From NCBI GenBank assembly GCA_044377735.1, contig JBILYK010000009.1, positions 1 to 63,071 of the forward strand: 63,071 nt of DNA, given 5' to 3'. Shown one piece after another: positions 50,513-59,224 of the stretch. The notes under the pieces were generated by a model, which had not been told where the DNA came from, ran no database searches, and saw only the letters and a list, made by a program, of their open reading frames with translations. This DNA is from Tabrizicola_A sp044377735. Lineage in GTDB: Bacteria > Pseudomonadota > Alphaproteobacteria > Rhodobacterales > Rhodobacteraceae. The position numbers were made by a program, and so were the translations under genes. Position 1 is the first letter of the stretch, and each line of letters opens with the position of its first letter.

Positions 50513-51514
50513 TTAGCGCTTCATCATCGCGAGACGGATCAGCGCGCGTTCCATCACCGCCATGGCGGGGGCCTTGGAGGTGGAGCGCAGGGTCAGATCG
50601 GTGTCGACCAAGAGCGCCAGCGCCTGTTCCAGCGCGCGCAGGCCCCATTGGTTGGCTTGGCGCTGCACCGCGTCGCGCAGTTTGAAGATCACGCGGGCCT
50701 TGTTGATGCCATTCGGATCTGCCGCGACCAGATGCAGCGTGCGGAAATGGCGCAGGGCGGCGATGCAGATCGTCACCGGCGCGGTGCCTTGGCCTTCAAG
50801 TCGTCGCAGCAAGGGGCCGATGGCAGGCGCGCGGCCTTCAGCGGTGGCGATGACGAGGTCATCCACCTCGGCCTCGATGGTGGCGGGGGCCATGGCGGCA
50901 ACCTCGGCGGGCGTCAAGGGCGTGGTGTCGCCCCATTTGTAGAGCGCGATCTTTTCAAGCGTCTGGCGAAAGTCACCGGGATCAAGTGCGCGGGCCAAGG
51001 CCGAGAGGTCGGCCATGGCGGTGGGCTCAATCTGGGTGAGACCGGCCTTTTTCAACGCGCCTTCAATCTCTTCGCGCGAGGGTGGGTCGTCGTAAAGGGC
51101 GATGCAGACCGCGCTGGGGTGTTTTTCAAACAGCGTTTTCAGCGCGGATTTCGCGGTGAGCGCACCTGCGGTGACGGTGATTTGGGCATCGCCTGGTTTC
51201 CAGTCTTTCAACGCCGCGGCGATGGTGTCGGTCAGCCCGTCGGTGGCATCTTCGACAAAGGCGACGCGAGGGCCGGGGAAGAAGCCAACCGCTTTGATCG
51301 CATCAAACAGGGCGGCGGCGTCTTTGCGCAGTTCGGATGCGGCAATGCGGGTCAGGCGCATTTCGGCCTCGCCGTCGGGGCCGATCAGGGCGGCGATGGC
51401 CTCTTGACGCCTCAAAGCGACGCGCATCGGGTCGGCGCCAAAGATCAAAAGGCCCGCATGGGCCGGGTTGGGCTTTGCTGTGTAACGGCTGGCTTCAACC
51501 CCCTTCAGGATCAT
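50513..51514 (-). CDS. holA: DNA polymerase III subunit delta
   Basis: 333 aa from ATG 51514, overlapping the lptE stop (ATGA). Delta opens the beta sliding clamp within the clamp loader. Family features: GLLIFGADPMRVALRRQEAI, FFPGPRVAFVEDATDG, VCIALYDD, LARALDPGDFRQTLEKIALY and the C-terminal helical domain ending RALIRLAMMKR. It belongs to leuS-lptE-holA, a standard alphaproteobacterial order. Confidence 0.93.
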   Translation of the reverse strand: MILKGVEASRYTAKPNPAHAGLLIFGADPMRVALRRQEAIAALIGPDGEAEMRLTRIAASELRKDAAALFDAIKAVGFFPGPRVAFVEDATDGLTDTIAAALKDWKPGDAQITVTAGALTAKSALKTLFEKHPSAVCIALYDDPPSREEIEGALKKAGLTQIEPTAMADLSALARALDPGDFRQTLEKIALYKWGDTTPLTPAEVAAMAPATIEAEVDDLVIATAEGRAPAIGPLLRRLEGQGTAPVTICIAALRHFRTLHLVAADPNGINKARVIFKLRDAVQRQANQWGLRALEQALALLVDTDLTLRSTSKAPAMAVMERALIRLAMMKR

Positions 51515-51999
51515 GGGGTGAACCGCACCGAAGTGGCGATGATTTCGGCGGCGATCTGGTCGGCAAGGATCACCATGAGCCGTTTGGCAGCGTCCTGTTC
51601 GGCGGCGAATGCGGCGACGGTGGCGCTGGTGGCCGACCATGAGGTGAAGTTCTGGGCGGTGCCGCCCGCGATACGCGTGTCGGTTTCCCGGTCGGTCAGC
51701 GACCAGTCAACCCGGCCTTTAAGATTGTAGCGGGTGATGGAGGTGTCGGTGGCATAGCCGACACCAACCGCTTCTGTCGTGATCGTATAGGCCAACCCAT
51801 AGCGCGGGTCTTTGCTGCGGCCAAAGCGGGCCTCGATGGCGGTGACGAAGTCAAAGCCGTTCTTGTCACCCGGGTCTGCGGCGCGGATGCGACCTTGCAG
51901 CCCTTGGGCGGGGCCAGAGGGACCATAGGCCGGGGTAAAGCCGCAGGCTGCGAGCACCAGCGGGAGCGTCAGGAGGGTTCGGCGGTTAAACGACGACAT
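51511..51999 (-). CDS. lptE: LPS-assembly lipoprotein LptE
   Basis: 162 aa starting MSSFNRRTLLTLPLVLAACG, a lipoprotein signal with lipobox LAAC. The body (FTPAYGPSGPAQGLQGRIRA ... TDTSITRYNLKGRVDWSL) fits the alphaproteobacterial LptE that plugs LptD at the outer membrane. Its start lies inside the last codons of leuS (14-bp overlap), and its stop overlaps holA, so all three are translationally coupled. Confidence 0.88.
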   Translation of the reverse strand: MSSFNRRTLLTLPLVLAACGFTPAYGPSGPAQGLQGRIRAADPGDKNGFDFVTAIEARFGRSKDPRYGLAYTITTEAVGVGYATDTSITRYNLKGRVDWSLTDRETDTRIAGGTAQNFTSWSATSATVAAFAAEQDAAKRLMVILADQIAAEIIATSVRFTP

Positions 52000-54538
52000 T
52001 GATGATGCGCCCCGGCACGACGATGATCTTCTTGACCGGCTGACCGGCCAAGAATTTGACCACATCATCATTGGCCAGAGCGATCTTTTCAACCTCAGAC
52101 GTGGACATGTCTTTTGGCACGCTGATTTCCGCCCGCCGCTTGCCGTTGATCTGGATCGGCAGGATGACCGTGTCATCGACCAAAAGTGCGGGATCGGCCT
52201 TTGGCCACGGCGATTGGGCGCAAAGGCCCGCGCCGCCCTGATAGGTCCAGATCGATTCGGCGATATGGGGGGTCATTGGCGACATGAGTTTCGCGAGCGT
52301 GCGGATGGCGTCTTTCATGGCCGGGGTCGAGGCATTGGCGCGGGCAATGGTGTTGGTCAGGCCGTAAAGGGCTGCGATGGCCTTGTTGAAGGCGAAGGTG
52401 TCAATCGCGCGGGTGACCTCGTCGATGGCCTTCGCGACGCTGCGGGCCAACTCCTCGTCGCCCTCACCCTTGTAACCCTCGGGCATCTGACCAATGCGGT
52501 CGCAAATGCCCCAGACGCGCGAGAGGTGTTTGTAGGTCGCCTCGGCACCAGAGGCTGTCCATTCCACGTCACGCTCGGGCGGGCTGTCGGACAGCACGAA
52601 CCAGCGTGCGGTATCGGCGCCGAAAGACGCGATGATGTTCATCGGGTCGACGACGTTTTTCTTGGATTTGGACATCTTGGCCGAGGGGATCACCTCCACC
52701 TGCGTGCCGTCTTTCAGCGTCGCGCCGGATTCACTGCGGATGATGTCTTCGGGCAGGTGGTAGACCGGACGATCCTTGGCATCGCGGGTCATGTAAATTT
52801 CATGCGTCACCATGCCTTGGGTGAACAGCGCGTTGAACGGCTCAATCGCTTTGGCAGGCAGGTGGCCGGTCTTGTGCATCGCGCGGGCGAAGAAGCGCGA
52901 GTAGAGAAGGTGCAGAATCGCGTGTTCGATGCCGCCGATGTATTGATCGACGTTCATCCAATAATCCGCATCCTCGGCCACGGTGGGCGTGGTGGCGCGG
53001 GGCGCGGTGAAGCGGGCGTAATACCACGACGAATCCACGAAGGTATCCATCGTGTCGGTCTCGCGCCGGGCTTTCGCCCCGCATTTCGGGCAGGCGCAGT
53101 CGCGCCAGGTCGGGTGACGGTCCAGGGGGTTGCCGGGGATGTCGAAGGTCACATCGTCGGGCAGTTTCACGGGCAGGTTTGCCTTGTTCTCGGCCACCAC
53201 ACCGCAGGTGGCGCAGTGGATCACCGGGATCGGGCAGCCCCAATAGCGCTGGCGGGAAATCCCCCAGTCGCGCAGGCGGTATTTGGTAACGCCAGTGCCA
53301 TAGCCCTGCGCTTCGGCATGGGCGATGGCAGCGGCCACGCCGTCTTCGCCAGTCTGAACGGCGTTACCCGCAAAGCCGCGGATGTAGGTGACTTTTTCCG
53401 ACTTCATCGGCACATAGGCCTCGGTCAGCGCGGCGTCGGACCCATCGGCCGAGAACACGGGCTTGATCGCAAGCGCATATTTCGTGGCAAAGTCAAAGTC
53501 GCGCTGGTCATGGGCGGGGCAGCCGAAAATTGCGCCGGTGCCATAATCCATCAGGATGAAATTGGCGATCCAGACCGGCAGTTCCCAAGTCGGGTCCAGC
53601 GGGTGCCTCACGCGGATGCCGGTGTCCATGCCGATCTTTTCCGCCGTTTCCAGCGCCTCGGCGGTCGTGCCGCCCAGACGGCACTGGGCCAGGAAAGCGG
53701 CGACCTTCGGGTCAGCTTCCAGCGTTTTGGCCAAGGGGTGATCGGGCGAGATGGCGGCAAAGCTTGCGCCCATCAGCGTGTCGGGGCGGGTGGTGTAAAC
53801 CTCAAGCTTGTCAAACCCTGCAGGTGCGCCGACGGTGTCGAACGCAAACTGCAGCCCGCGCGACTGGCCAATCCAGTTGGCCTGCATCAGCCGCACCTTT
53901 TCGGGCCAGTCTTTCAACCCGTCCAACGCGGTGAGGAGTTCTTCGGAATAGTCAGAGATCTTAAAAAACCACTGGGTCAACTCGCGCCGTTCAACGGCGG
54001 CCCCGGACCGCCAGCCCTTGCCGTCGATCACCTGCTCATTGGCCAGAACCGTCATATCGACCGGGTCCCAGTTCACCACGGCGGCTTTGCGGTACACCAG
54101 ACCCTTTTCCATCATGTCGATGAACATTGACTGCTGCTGGCCATAGTATTCGGGGTCACAGGTGGCGAATTCGCGCGACCAGTCGATGGACAGGCCCAAG
54201 GGCTTCATCTGGTCGCGCATGTCGGCGATGTTGCCGTAGGTCCATTCTTTGGGATGGCCGCCGCGCTCCATGGCGGCGTTTTCGGCGGGCATCCCGAAGG
54301 CGTCCCAGCCCATCGGGTGCAGCACAGAGAAACCTTGCGCCATTTTATAGCGCGCCACCACGTCGCCCATGGTGTAGTTGCGCACATGGCCCATGTGGAT
54401 GCGCCCCGAGGGATAGGGGAACATCTCCAAGACGTAATACTTGGGCTTTGCCGGATCGCGCCGCGCGGTGAAGGCCCCGGCCTTATCCCAGGCGGTTTGC
54501 CATTTTGGTTCGATAGAGCTGGGTTCGTAGCGCGACAT
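51986..54538 (-). CDS. leuS: Leucyl-tRNA synthetase
   Basis: 850 aa from ATG 54538 (MSRYEPSSIEPKWQTAWDKA). Class I synthetase signatures: PYPSGRIHMGHVRNYTMGD (HIGH motif) and AKMSKSKKNVVDP (KMSKS). A CP1 editing domain (about 220-420) and zinc-type cysteines (CATCG; CACPKCG) are present. It charges tRNA-Leu and edits mis-charged norvaline or isoleucine. Full length. Confidence 0.98.
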   Translation of the reverse strand: MSRYEPSSIEPKWQTAWDKAGAFTARRDPAKPKYYVLEMFPYPSGRIHMGHVRNYTMGDVVARYKMAQGFSVLHPMGWDAFGMPAENAAMERGGHPKEWTYGNIADMRDQMKPLGLSIDWSREFATCDPEYYGQQQSMFIDMMEKGLVYRKAAVVNWDPVDMTVLANEQVIDGKGWRSGAAVERRELTQWFFKISDYSEELLTALDGLKDWPEKVRLMQANWIGQSRGLQFAFDTVGAPAGFDKLEVYTTRPDTLMGASFAAISPDHPLAKTLEADPKVAAFLAQCRLGGTTAEALETAEKIGMDTGIRVRHPLDPTWELPVWIANFILMDYGTGAIFGCPAHDQRDFDFATKYALAIKPVFSADGSDAALTEAYVPMKSEKVTYIRGFAGNAVQTGEDGVAAAIAHAEAQGYGTGVTKYRLRDWGISRQRYWGCPIPVIHCATCGVVAENKANLPVKLPDDVTFDIPGNPLDRHPTWRDCACPKCGAKARRETDTMDTFVDSSWYYARFTAPRATTPTVAEDADYWMNVDQYIGGIEHAILHLLYSRFFARAMHKTGHLPAKAIEPFNALFTQGMVTHEIYMTRDAKDRPVYHLPEDIIRSESGATLKDGTQVEVIPSAKMSKSKKNVVDPMNIIASFGADTARWFVLSDSPPERDVEWTASGAEATYKHLSRVWGICDRIGQMPEGYKGEGDEELARSVAKAIDEVTRAIDTFAFNKAIAALYGLTNTIARANASTPAMKDAIRTLAKLMSPMTPHIAESIWTYQGGAGLCAQSPWPKADPALLVDDTVILPIQINGKRRAEISVPKDMSTSEVEKIALANDDVVKFLAGQPVKKIIVVPGRIINVVV

Positions 54539-54610
54539 GTCTGGCCTCAAAACGTTGCCTCGCGGGATTACACCGCCGCAGGGCCAAAGGTCCAGACAGA
54601 TTGAGCCGCG

Positions 54611-55138
54611 TTACAGCTTGCTGTCTTGCACGCGCAGCTGGCGGGCGCGGGTCAGGATGGCGTCTTCAACGGCGCGCACCGTGGCCGGGTCCACCTCACC
54701 GCCGCCGCGCGTTTGCAACGCCAGCTTCAGGCTGCGGGCATCAAGCGCGGGGTCTTGCACCAAGATTGTCGCCTTGTAGGACCGTCCGCCACCGGGGGGC
54801 GTGCCATAGCCGGTGATGATGACGCCCGAGAACGGATCCACCGATTCGATGGGCAGGAAGTTCAGCACCTCAAGGCTGGCCGCCCAGATGTAGCGGTTCA
54901 CTTCCAAAGTGGTGTTCGTATCGGCACCGCCGCCGATCAGGTCCCGCAGGGTGGATTGCGTGGAGCCTTGGAAATAGGCCTGACGGCCGCGCAGGACGGG
55001 CGCGGCTTCTGCTGGCGGCGTGAACTGCGCCCCGCCGCCGCCGAACAGGTTGCTGCTGCCAATGCCGCCACCGCAGGCCGACAGGCTTGCAACGGTCAGA
55101 ACAAGAAAGGCGTTGCGGGCAAGGCGTTGCACGGTCAT
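54611..55138 (-). CDS. DUF3576 lipoprotein
   Basis: 175 aa from ATG 55138, a lipoprotein signal with SLSACGGG. The body YIWAASLEVLNFLPIESVDPF, then GGVIITGYGTPP and YKATILVQDPALDARSLKLAL is the DUF3576 pattern found in alphaproteobacteria, often just upstream of leuS as here. Periplasmic/outer-membrane role; function unknown. The longer open frame upstream of 55138 has no start signal and is ignored. Confidence 0.85.
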   Translation of the reverse strand: MTVQRLARNAFLVLTVASLSACGGGIGSSNLFGGGGAQFTPPAEAAPVLRGRQAYFQGSTQSTLRDLIGGGADTNTTLEVNRYIWAASLEVLNFLPIESVDPFSGVIITGYGTPPGGGRSYKATILVQDPALDARSLKLALQTRGGGEVDPATVRAVEDAILTRARQLRVQDSKL

Positions 55139-55357
55139 TCGGGCCCCCGGGGACAATCTGCATTGTTGTCTAGCCGAGGGTGCGGGGTGGAACAAGGCTT
55201 TTTGCCAAGCCACCTGTGAGCGATGCGGCCAAGCGCAAAGCCGCCAGACGCCAGATGCCAGACCATGGGCCAGCAGCGATACCACCAACCTTGGGTGCAA
55301 ATGCACTGTGACATTGCTGCACCAGCCGTCCGCTTCTTCCCCGGCCACGGCGTGTCA

Positions 55358-55369
55358 TGATTGCAATCA
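55358..55369. promoter_or_regulatory. Palindrome TGATTGCAATCA upstream of expressed porin
   Basis: A perfect 12-bp palindrome 84 bp before the porin start, inside the only promoter region of the porin pair. Candidate operator; the regulator is unknown. Confidence 0.4.
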
Positions 55370-55452
55370 CGAACGCTTGGGGCGAGAAACGCCTCATACC
55401 CAGCTCGGATTCCCCTGAGTTGGGCACCACCTTTGACACAAGAGGGAAAACG

Positions 55453-56616
55453 ATGAAAAAGGTTCTTCTCGCGACCACTGCCCTGGCTATGTCGGCAGGC
55501 GTCGCTTACGCTGAAATCTCCATCTCGGGCAACGCTCGTATGGGTCTGCAACACGTTGGTAAAGTTGCTGGCAAGGACGCTGTGCAGGGCACCATTTCGG
55601 CAGCCAACGCTGCTCTCATCAATGAGTATTTGGGTTCTAACGCAGTTGATGCAGACGAACTCGTTACTGCCGACTACGTGCGCCAAGCTCAGGAACTTCG
55701 CCAAGAGTGGGCTGATGCGCTTGCCGCTATGGAAGCAGCTCAGGATCCGGCTGACGCCGTAGCCATGGCTGAACTGGCAGCAGATCTCGAGTCGCTTGAT
55801 GCAGTGATCGCTGAAAGCTCTGGCTCGGCTGCTGTTGCTGCCAAAGACTCCACCACCAAGTTCGAAAAGCGTATGACCGTGACCATGTCGGGTTCGGTTG
55901 AAACCACCTCGGGTCTGACCTTCGGTGCCACCCTGAACCTGCGTGCGAACGAAGGTAAGGCTGCTGTCGGTTCGGGCGCTCGCGTTCACATGGCAACTGG
56001 TGGCGTTGAAGTCGGCGTTGGCAACATCTGGGGCGCCATCGATTCGATGCCCGGCGTGTACTCGGCATCGGCTGGTCTGACCGGTCTGGGCTGGGGCGGC
56101 GCTCTGGCGAACACCGACGCAACTGGCTACTGGGGCTGGGACTCTTACTCGTCCTCGGGCAACGGCGCTGAAGGCGTTGAAGTCACCTTCTCGTCGGGTT
56201 CTTTCGCTGGCCACTTGTCGTACACCAGCACCGATCTGGGTTCGAATGCAAACCGCACCGCTGGTTACGTTGCCTACACCATGGGTGACTGGACCGTCGC
56301 AGTTGGTTCGCAGTACGACGCCGACAACGCCGACAATGACAAGACCCTCGTCACCGTCGGTGGCAAGGTTGGCGACTTCGGCGTCGGCATCGGCTATGCC
56401 GACAACGGCGGCGAAACCAAGCTGGCTCTGAACGGCTCGGCAAGCTTTGGCGCGACCAGCGTTTCGGCTTATCTCGCTGACGAAGAAAGCGCTGCAAACG
56501 CTTCCATGGGTCTGGGCATCAGCCACGACCTCGGCGGCGCATCGCTGGTTGGTGGCGTGGCCAAGACCGCGTCGGGCCAGACCCGCGCTGACATGGGCGT
56601 CTCCTTCTCGTTCTAA
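55453..56616 (+). CDS. General porin A (expressed copy)
   Basis: 387 aa, Rhodobacter-type trimeric porin. Signal peptide MKKVLLATTALAMSAGVAYA, first strand EISISGNARMGLQ, then an Ala/Asp/Glu-rich segment of ~85 residues (about 35-120), then beta-strand repeats typical of the family (KRMTVTMSGSVETTSGLTFG, GLTGLGW, GWDSYSSSGNGAEG) ending RADMGVSFSF with the C-terminal Phe needed for outer-membrane insertion. AGAGGGAAAACG precedes ATG 55453. A strong terminator follows. Its paralogue lies inverted at 58030-59085, and a recombinase gene lies between. Confidence 0.93.
   Translation: MKKVLLATTALAMSAGVAYAEISISGNARMGLQHVGKVAGKDAVQGTISAANAALINEYLGSNAVDADELVTADYVRQAQELRQEWADALAAMEAAQDPADAVAMAELAADLESLDAVIAESSGSAAVAAKDSTTKFEKRMTVTMSGSVETTSGLTFGATLNLRANEGKAAVGSGARVHMATGGVEVGVGNIWGAIDSMPGVYSASAGLTGLGWGGALANTDATGYWGWDSYSSSGNGAEGVEVTFSSGSFAGHLSYTSTDLGSNANRTAGYVAYTMGDWTVAVGSQYDADNADNDKTLVTVGGKVGDFGVGIGYADNGGETKLALNGSASFGATSVSAYLADEESAANASMGLGISHDLGGASLVGGVAKTASGQTRADMGVSFSF
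55465..55515 (+). repeat. 51-bp inverted repeat, arm in porin A
   Basis: Codons 5-21 of porin A (from CTTCTCGCGAC to CGCTTACGCTGAA) match 59076-59026 on the opposite strand at 49 of 51 positions. Identity begins abruptly at the fifth codon and falls off after the signal-peptide cleavage region. The two arms lie about 3.5 kb apart in inverted orientation. Confidence 0.92.
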
Positions 56617-56656
56617 TCCGAACGAGAGCGCTTGAGAGCAAGCGCGCTACAGAAAT

Positions 56657-56686
56657 GGAAAGAGCGAACTTATGTTCGCTCTTTCC
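56657..56686 (+). terminator. Terminator of porin A
   Basis: GGAAAGAGCGAAC-TTAT-GTTCGCTCTTTCC, a perfect 13-bp stem. The outer GGAAAGAGCG is shared with the terminator of porin B, another sign of duplication. Confidence 0.85.
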
Positions 56687-56826
56687 GCATGTCTGCTGCT
56701 TTTTGGATGGATATTATACCAAAGAGCGTCCTGATTTTTTATAAAATAATCAATTAATTGGCAGTCCAGAACCGTAAGGCGATTTTGCCTGCACCCTGGG
56801 CGCATAGTGACCTTAGGACATCGCAC

Positions 56827-57780
56827 ATGGGCTTGTTTTCAAAGCTTCTTAAACACGACATCGAACCGCTTGCGCCACCCTTGAGCAGCGTTAATCCGCG
56901 CATCACTTTGGCCGAGTTTTTTGATACCAAATACTACCCGCACGCCGAATCCACCCGCAAACGGCCCAAGGTCGTTGGCCAAACCTTTGACAAACACATG
57001 CGTGCCAGCATCGGCGCGTTGCGGTTTGACGAATTGGACAACAACGCGCTGGACATCTGGGTGCGCGATCAGGTCAAACAGCGCTATCTGCCGGGCACCA
57101 TCAACAAGCACATCTTCCTGGTGAACCGGCTGCTGAATCTGGCCCGGCGCTGGGGGTATATTGACCAGAACACCTGTGAGGATCGGCTGATCAAGCGTCT
57201 GCCGATGGGGGATTACAAGCAGCGCTTTCTGACCGTCGAAGAAATCGCCAAGGTGCTGAAATCGGCGCAGGCGGATCAGCATCCGTTCATGCATCACATC
57301 CTGAAACTGCTGATCCTGACGGGGGCGCGCAGCGGTGAGGCGCGGTTGGCCCGTTGGTGCGACATTGATCTGCACAAGCGCATCTGGACGGTGCCGGTCA
57401 GTAAAAACGGCCGCGCGCGACGCATTGTGCTGAGTGGTGCCGCCGTGGAGTTGCTGCACGAGATCCGCGAACGCAACGCGGTGTTTCACCTGAGCACCCG
57501 GCAGGGCGAGTATGTGTTTCAAAACCCGCGCTTCCGGCGGCCCTATAACTGCTTTTTCTCATCATGGGAGCGGATCCGCCAAGGGGCGGGCCTGCCCCAT
57601 GTGCGGATCCACGATCTGCGCCACACCTATGCAAGCCTGCTGATCAACAAAGGGGCGAGCCTTTATGAGGTGCAAAAGCTGTTGGGCCATTTCCACATCT
57701 CGATGACCGAGCGTTATGCGCATCTGATGCCCAACACGCTGGCCGAGAGGGTGGAGATCGTGGCGGGTCTGGTGGGCTAG
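56827..57780 (+). CDS. Tyrosine recombinase between the two porins
   Basis: 317 aa from ATG 56827 (MGLFSKLLKHDIEPLAPPLS, AGGACATC upstream). A core-binding domain (about 30-130: TRKRPKVVGQTFDKHMRASI, HIFLVNRLLNLARRWGYI) is followed by a complete catalytic domain: Arg in LTGARSGEARL, Lys in VSKNGRAR, HDLRHTYAS, LGHFH, and nucleophile Tyr in TERYAHLMP. All residues needed for cleavage are present, so it should be active. It is transcribed towards porin B, whose terminator faces it. No phage or other mobile genes accompany it, which argues for a local role such as inversion at the porin locus. Confidence 0.9.
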   Translation: MGLFSKLLKHDIEPLAPPLSSVNPRITLAEFFDTKYYPHAESTRKRPKVVGQTFDKHMRASIGALRFDELDNNALDIWVRDQVKQRYLPGTINKHIFLVNRLLNLARRWGYIDQNTCEDRLIKRLPMGDYKQRFLTVEEIAKVLKSAQADQHPFMHHILKLLILTGARSGEARLARWCDIDLHKRIWTVPVSKNGRARRIVLSGAAVELLHEIRERNAVFHLSTRQGEYVFQNPRFRRPYNCFFSSWERIRQGAGLPHVRIHDLRHTYASLLINKGASLYEVQKLLGHFHISMTERYAHLMPNTLAERVEIVAGLVG

Positions 57781-57785
57781 GGTGT

Positions 57786-57821
57786 ATCTCGTTTGATCGG
57801 GTTCAGCCGATCAAACGCGAT
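57786..57821. repeat. Palindromic interspersed repeat, type GTTTGATCGG, copy a
   Basis: ATCTCGTTTGATCGG and CCGATCAAACGCGAT form 15-bp arms (one mismatch) around GTTCAG, 5 bp after the recombinase stop. The same sequence occurs perfectly paired at 59927-59962. Confidence 0.85.
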
Positions 57822-57853
57822 ACGTAACATTCCCAATGGCTTGCCTGTCTTGT

Positions 57854-57886
57854 ATCGCATTCAATCTGAATCAGATTGAATGCGAT
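57854..57886. repeat. Palindromic interspersed repeat, copy 2
   Basis: ATCGCATTCAATCTG-AAT-CAGATTGAATGCGAT, perfect 15-bp arms. With its flanks (57826-57898) it matches the copy at about 11951-12025 on the other strand. It lies 32 bp after the preceding palindrome. Confidence 0.88.
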
Positions 57887-57981
57887 CCGCTTTAGGGTGT
57901 GCCCTCCGCGAATGCTGCCAAAGCCCGGCCCTGTGCCGGGCTTTTTGCTGCCCTGTGCCCACATCGGGGTGCGCAAAAAGA

Positions 57982-58007
57982 AAAGAGCGGGCCGAAGCCC
58001 GCTCTTT
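57982..58007 (-). terminator. Terminator of porin B
   Basis: Read leftwards: AAAGAGCGGGC-TTCG-GCCCGCTCTTT followed by TCTTTTTG. An 11-bp perfect stem with U-run. Confidence 0.88.
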
Positions 58008-58029
58008 CCGTGGATCTGACTTGGTCAGA

Positions 58030-59085
58030 TTAGAACGAGAACGACACACCAAGGTCAGCACGGGTGCCGCCGGTTGCGCCACGCTCAACACCGCCAACCA
58101 CCGAGGCGCCGCCGAGGTCATAGGACGCGCCCAGACCGATCGAGAGGTCGGTTGCCGCAGCGGAGTCTTCGTCAGCGACGTAAGCCGAAACTTTGGTCGC
58201 ACCGAAGGTGGCCGAGCCGTTCAGCGCGATCTTTCTGACGCCGTCATTGTCAGCAAAGCCGACGCCAACGCCGTAGTCACCGATATTGCCGCCAACGGTC
58301 AGAACGGTCTTGTCTTCAGCAGCGGTGCTGGACCGCTGAACGCCGAGAGCAACAGTCCAGTCGTTGAAGGTGTAGGCACCATAAGCGCCAGCGCGCTTCT
58401 GGGCCGAAGCGCCCGACGACAGGTCTTGGTCAGAGTAGGACACATGGCCGGTGAAGGCGCCAGCCGAGTAGATGGCTTCGATGCCTTCGGCTCCGTTGCC
58501 CGAGGACGAGTAGGAGTCCCAACCGAACGCGCCCTTGGCGGCAGTGTTGGTCACCACACCCTGCCAGCCGAGGCCGGTCAGGCCAGCGGAGGGCGAGTAC
58601 AGGTTCGGCATCGAATCAATCGCGCCGTCGATGTTGCCCATCGCCAGTTCGAAACCCGAGGTCTGCATGTAAACGCGAGCGCCAGCAACGACGCCACCGG
58701 CAGCTTCACCGGACCGCATGCGCAGCTTGGCACCAAAGGTGATGCCCGAGGAGGTTTCAGCGGTGCCGACCATGTCGATGGACATGCGCTTTTCAATCCG
58801 GGTGCCTTCGTTCGCATTCGCTTTTGCAACAGCGGCGTCGGCCTTTGCTTTGGCAGCGTTAGCGGTGTTCAAAGCAGCAAGATTCGCAGCGGTTGGGGCT
58901 GCATTGAAGACAGTCGCAGCGCCGGTTGCAGCAGTTGCAGCCGCCGTCGCTTTCGCAATTGCCGCAGCCGACGCACCAGCGCTGTTGTATTGCAGACCCA
59001 GACGGGCATTGCCCGACACAGAAACTTCAGCGTAAGCGACGCCTGCCGACAGAGCCAGGGCAGTAGTCGCGAGAAGACTCGTCGT
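58030..59085 (-). pseudogene. General porin B, lacking start codon (silent copy or pseudogene)
   Basis: A complete porin body of about 330 residues plus most of a signal peptide (LLATTALALSAGVAYA), ending RADLGVSFSF. Upstream of CTT CTC the frame reads TGA ACG ACG AGT, so there is no ATG, GTG or TTG before the signal peptide and no ribosome binding site; the first GTG in frame lies after the cleavage site. Body identity to porin A is high in GLTGLGW, GWDSYSSSGNGAEG and the C-terminus, but the Ala-rich segment after the first strand is quite different (about 75 residues). All other codons are open and the terminator is intact, which suggests a silent reservoir copy rather than long decay. Confidence 0.85.
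59026..59076 (-). repeat. 51-bp inverted repeat, arm in porin B
   Basis: Matches 55465-55515 at 49 of 51 positions in inverted orientation. Homology to porin A ends exactly at 59076, beyond which the sequence is unrelated leader DNA of the yggS gene. Confidence 0.92.
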
Positions 59086-59224
59086 TCAAGGCAGACAGAA
59101 ATTCTGTACCTTTGCCCCACCCAAACTTGCCCCATCCATCCCCCAAAATCGCCCCCGCTTTTCGCCCGGCCCACCTTTCCTTTCCCCCCCCGATGTGGCC
59201 ATCTGCCCCGCAGGAGGACCGTTC

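Noticed and set aside
52214..54130. 638-codon plus-strand frame opposite leuS
   Set aside because: Antisense to conserved leuS motifs; composition typical of a GC-driven shadow frame.
55465..59076. Porin pair as an ordinary composite transposon
   Set aside because: No transposase, terminal inverted repeats or target duplication frame the segment; the inverted sequence is coding signal-peptide DNA, so homologous or site-specific inversion is the better model.
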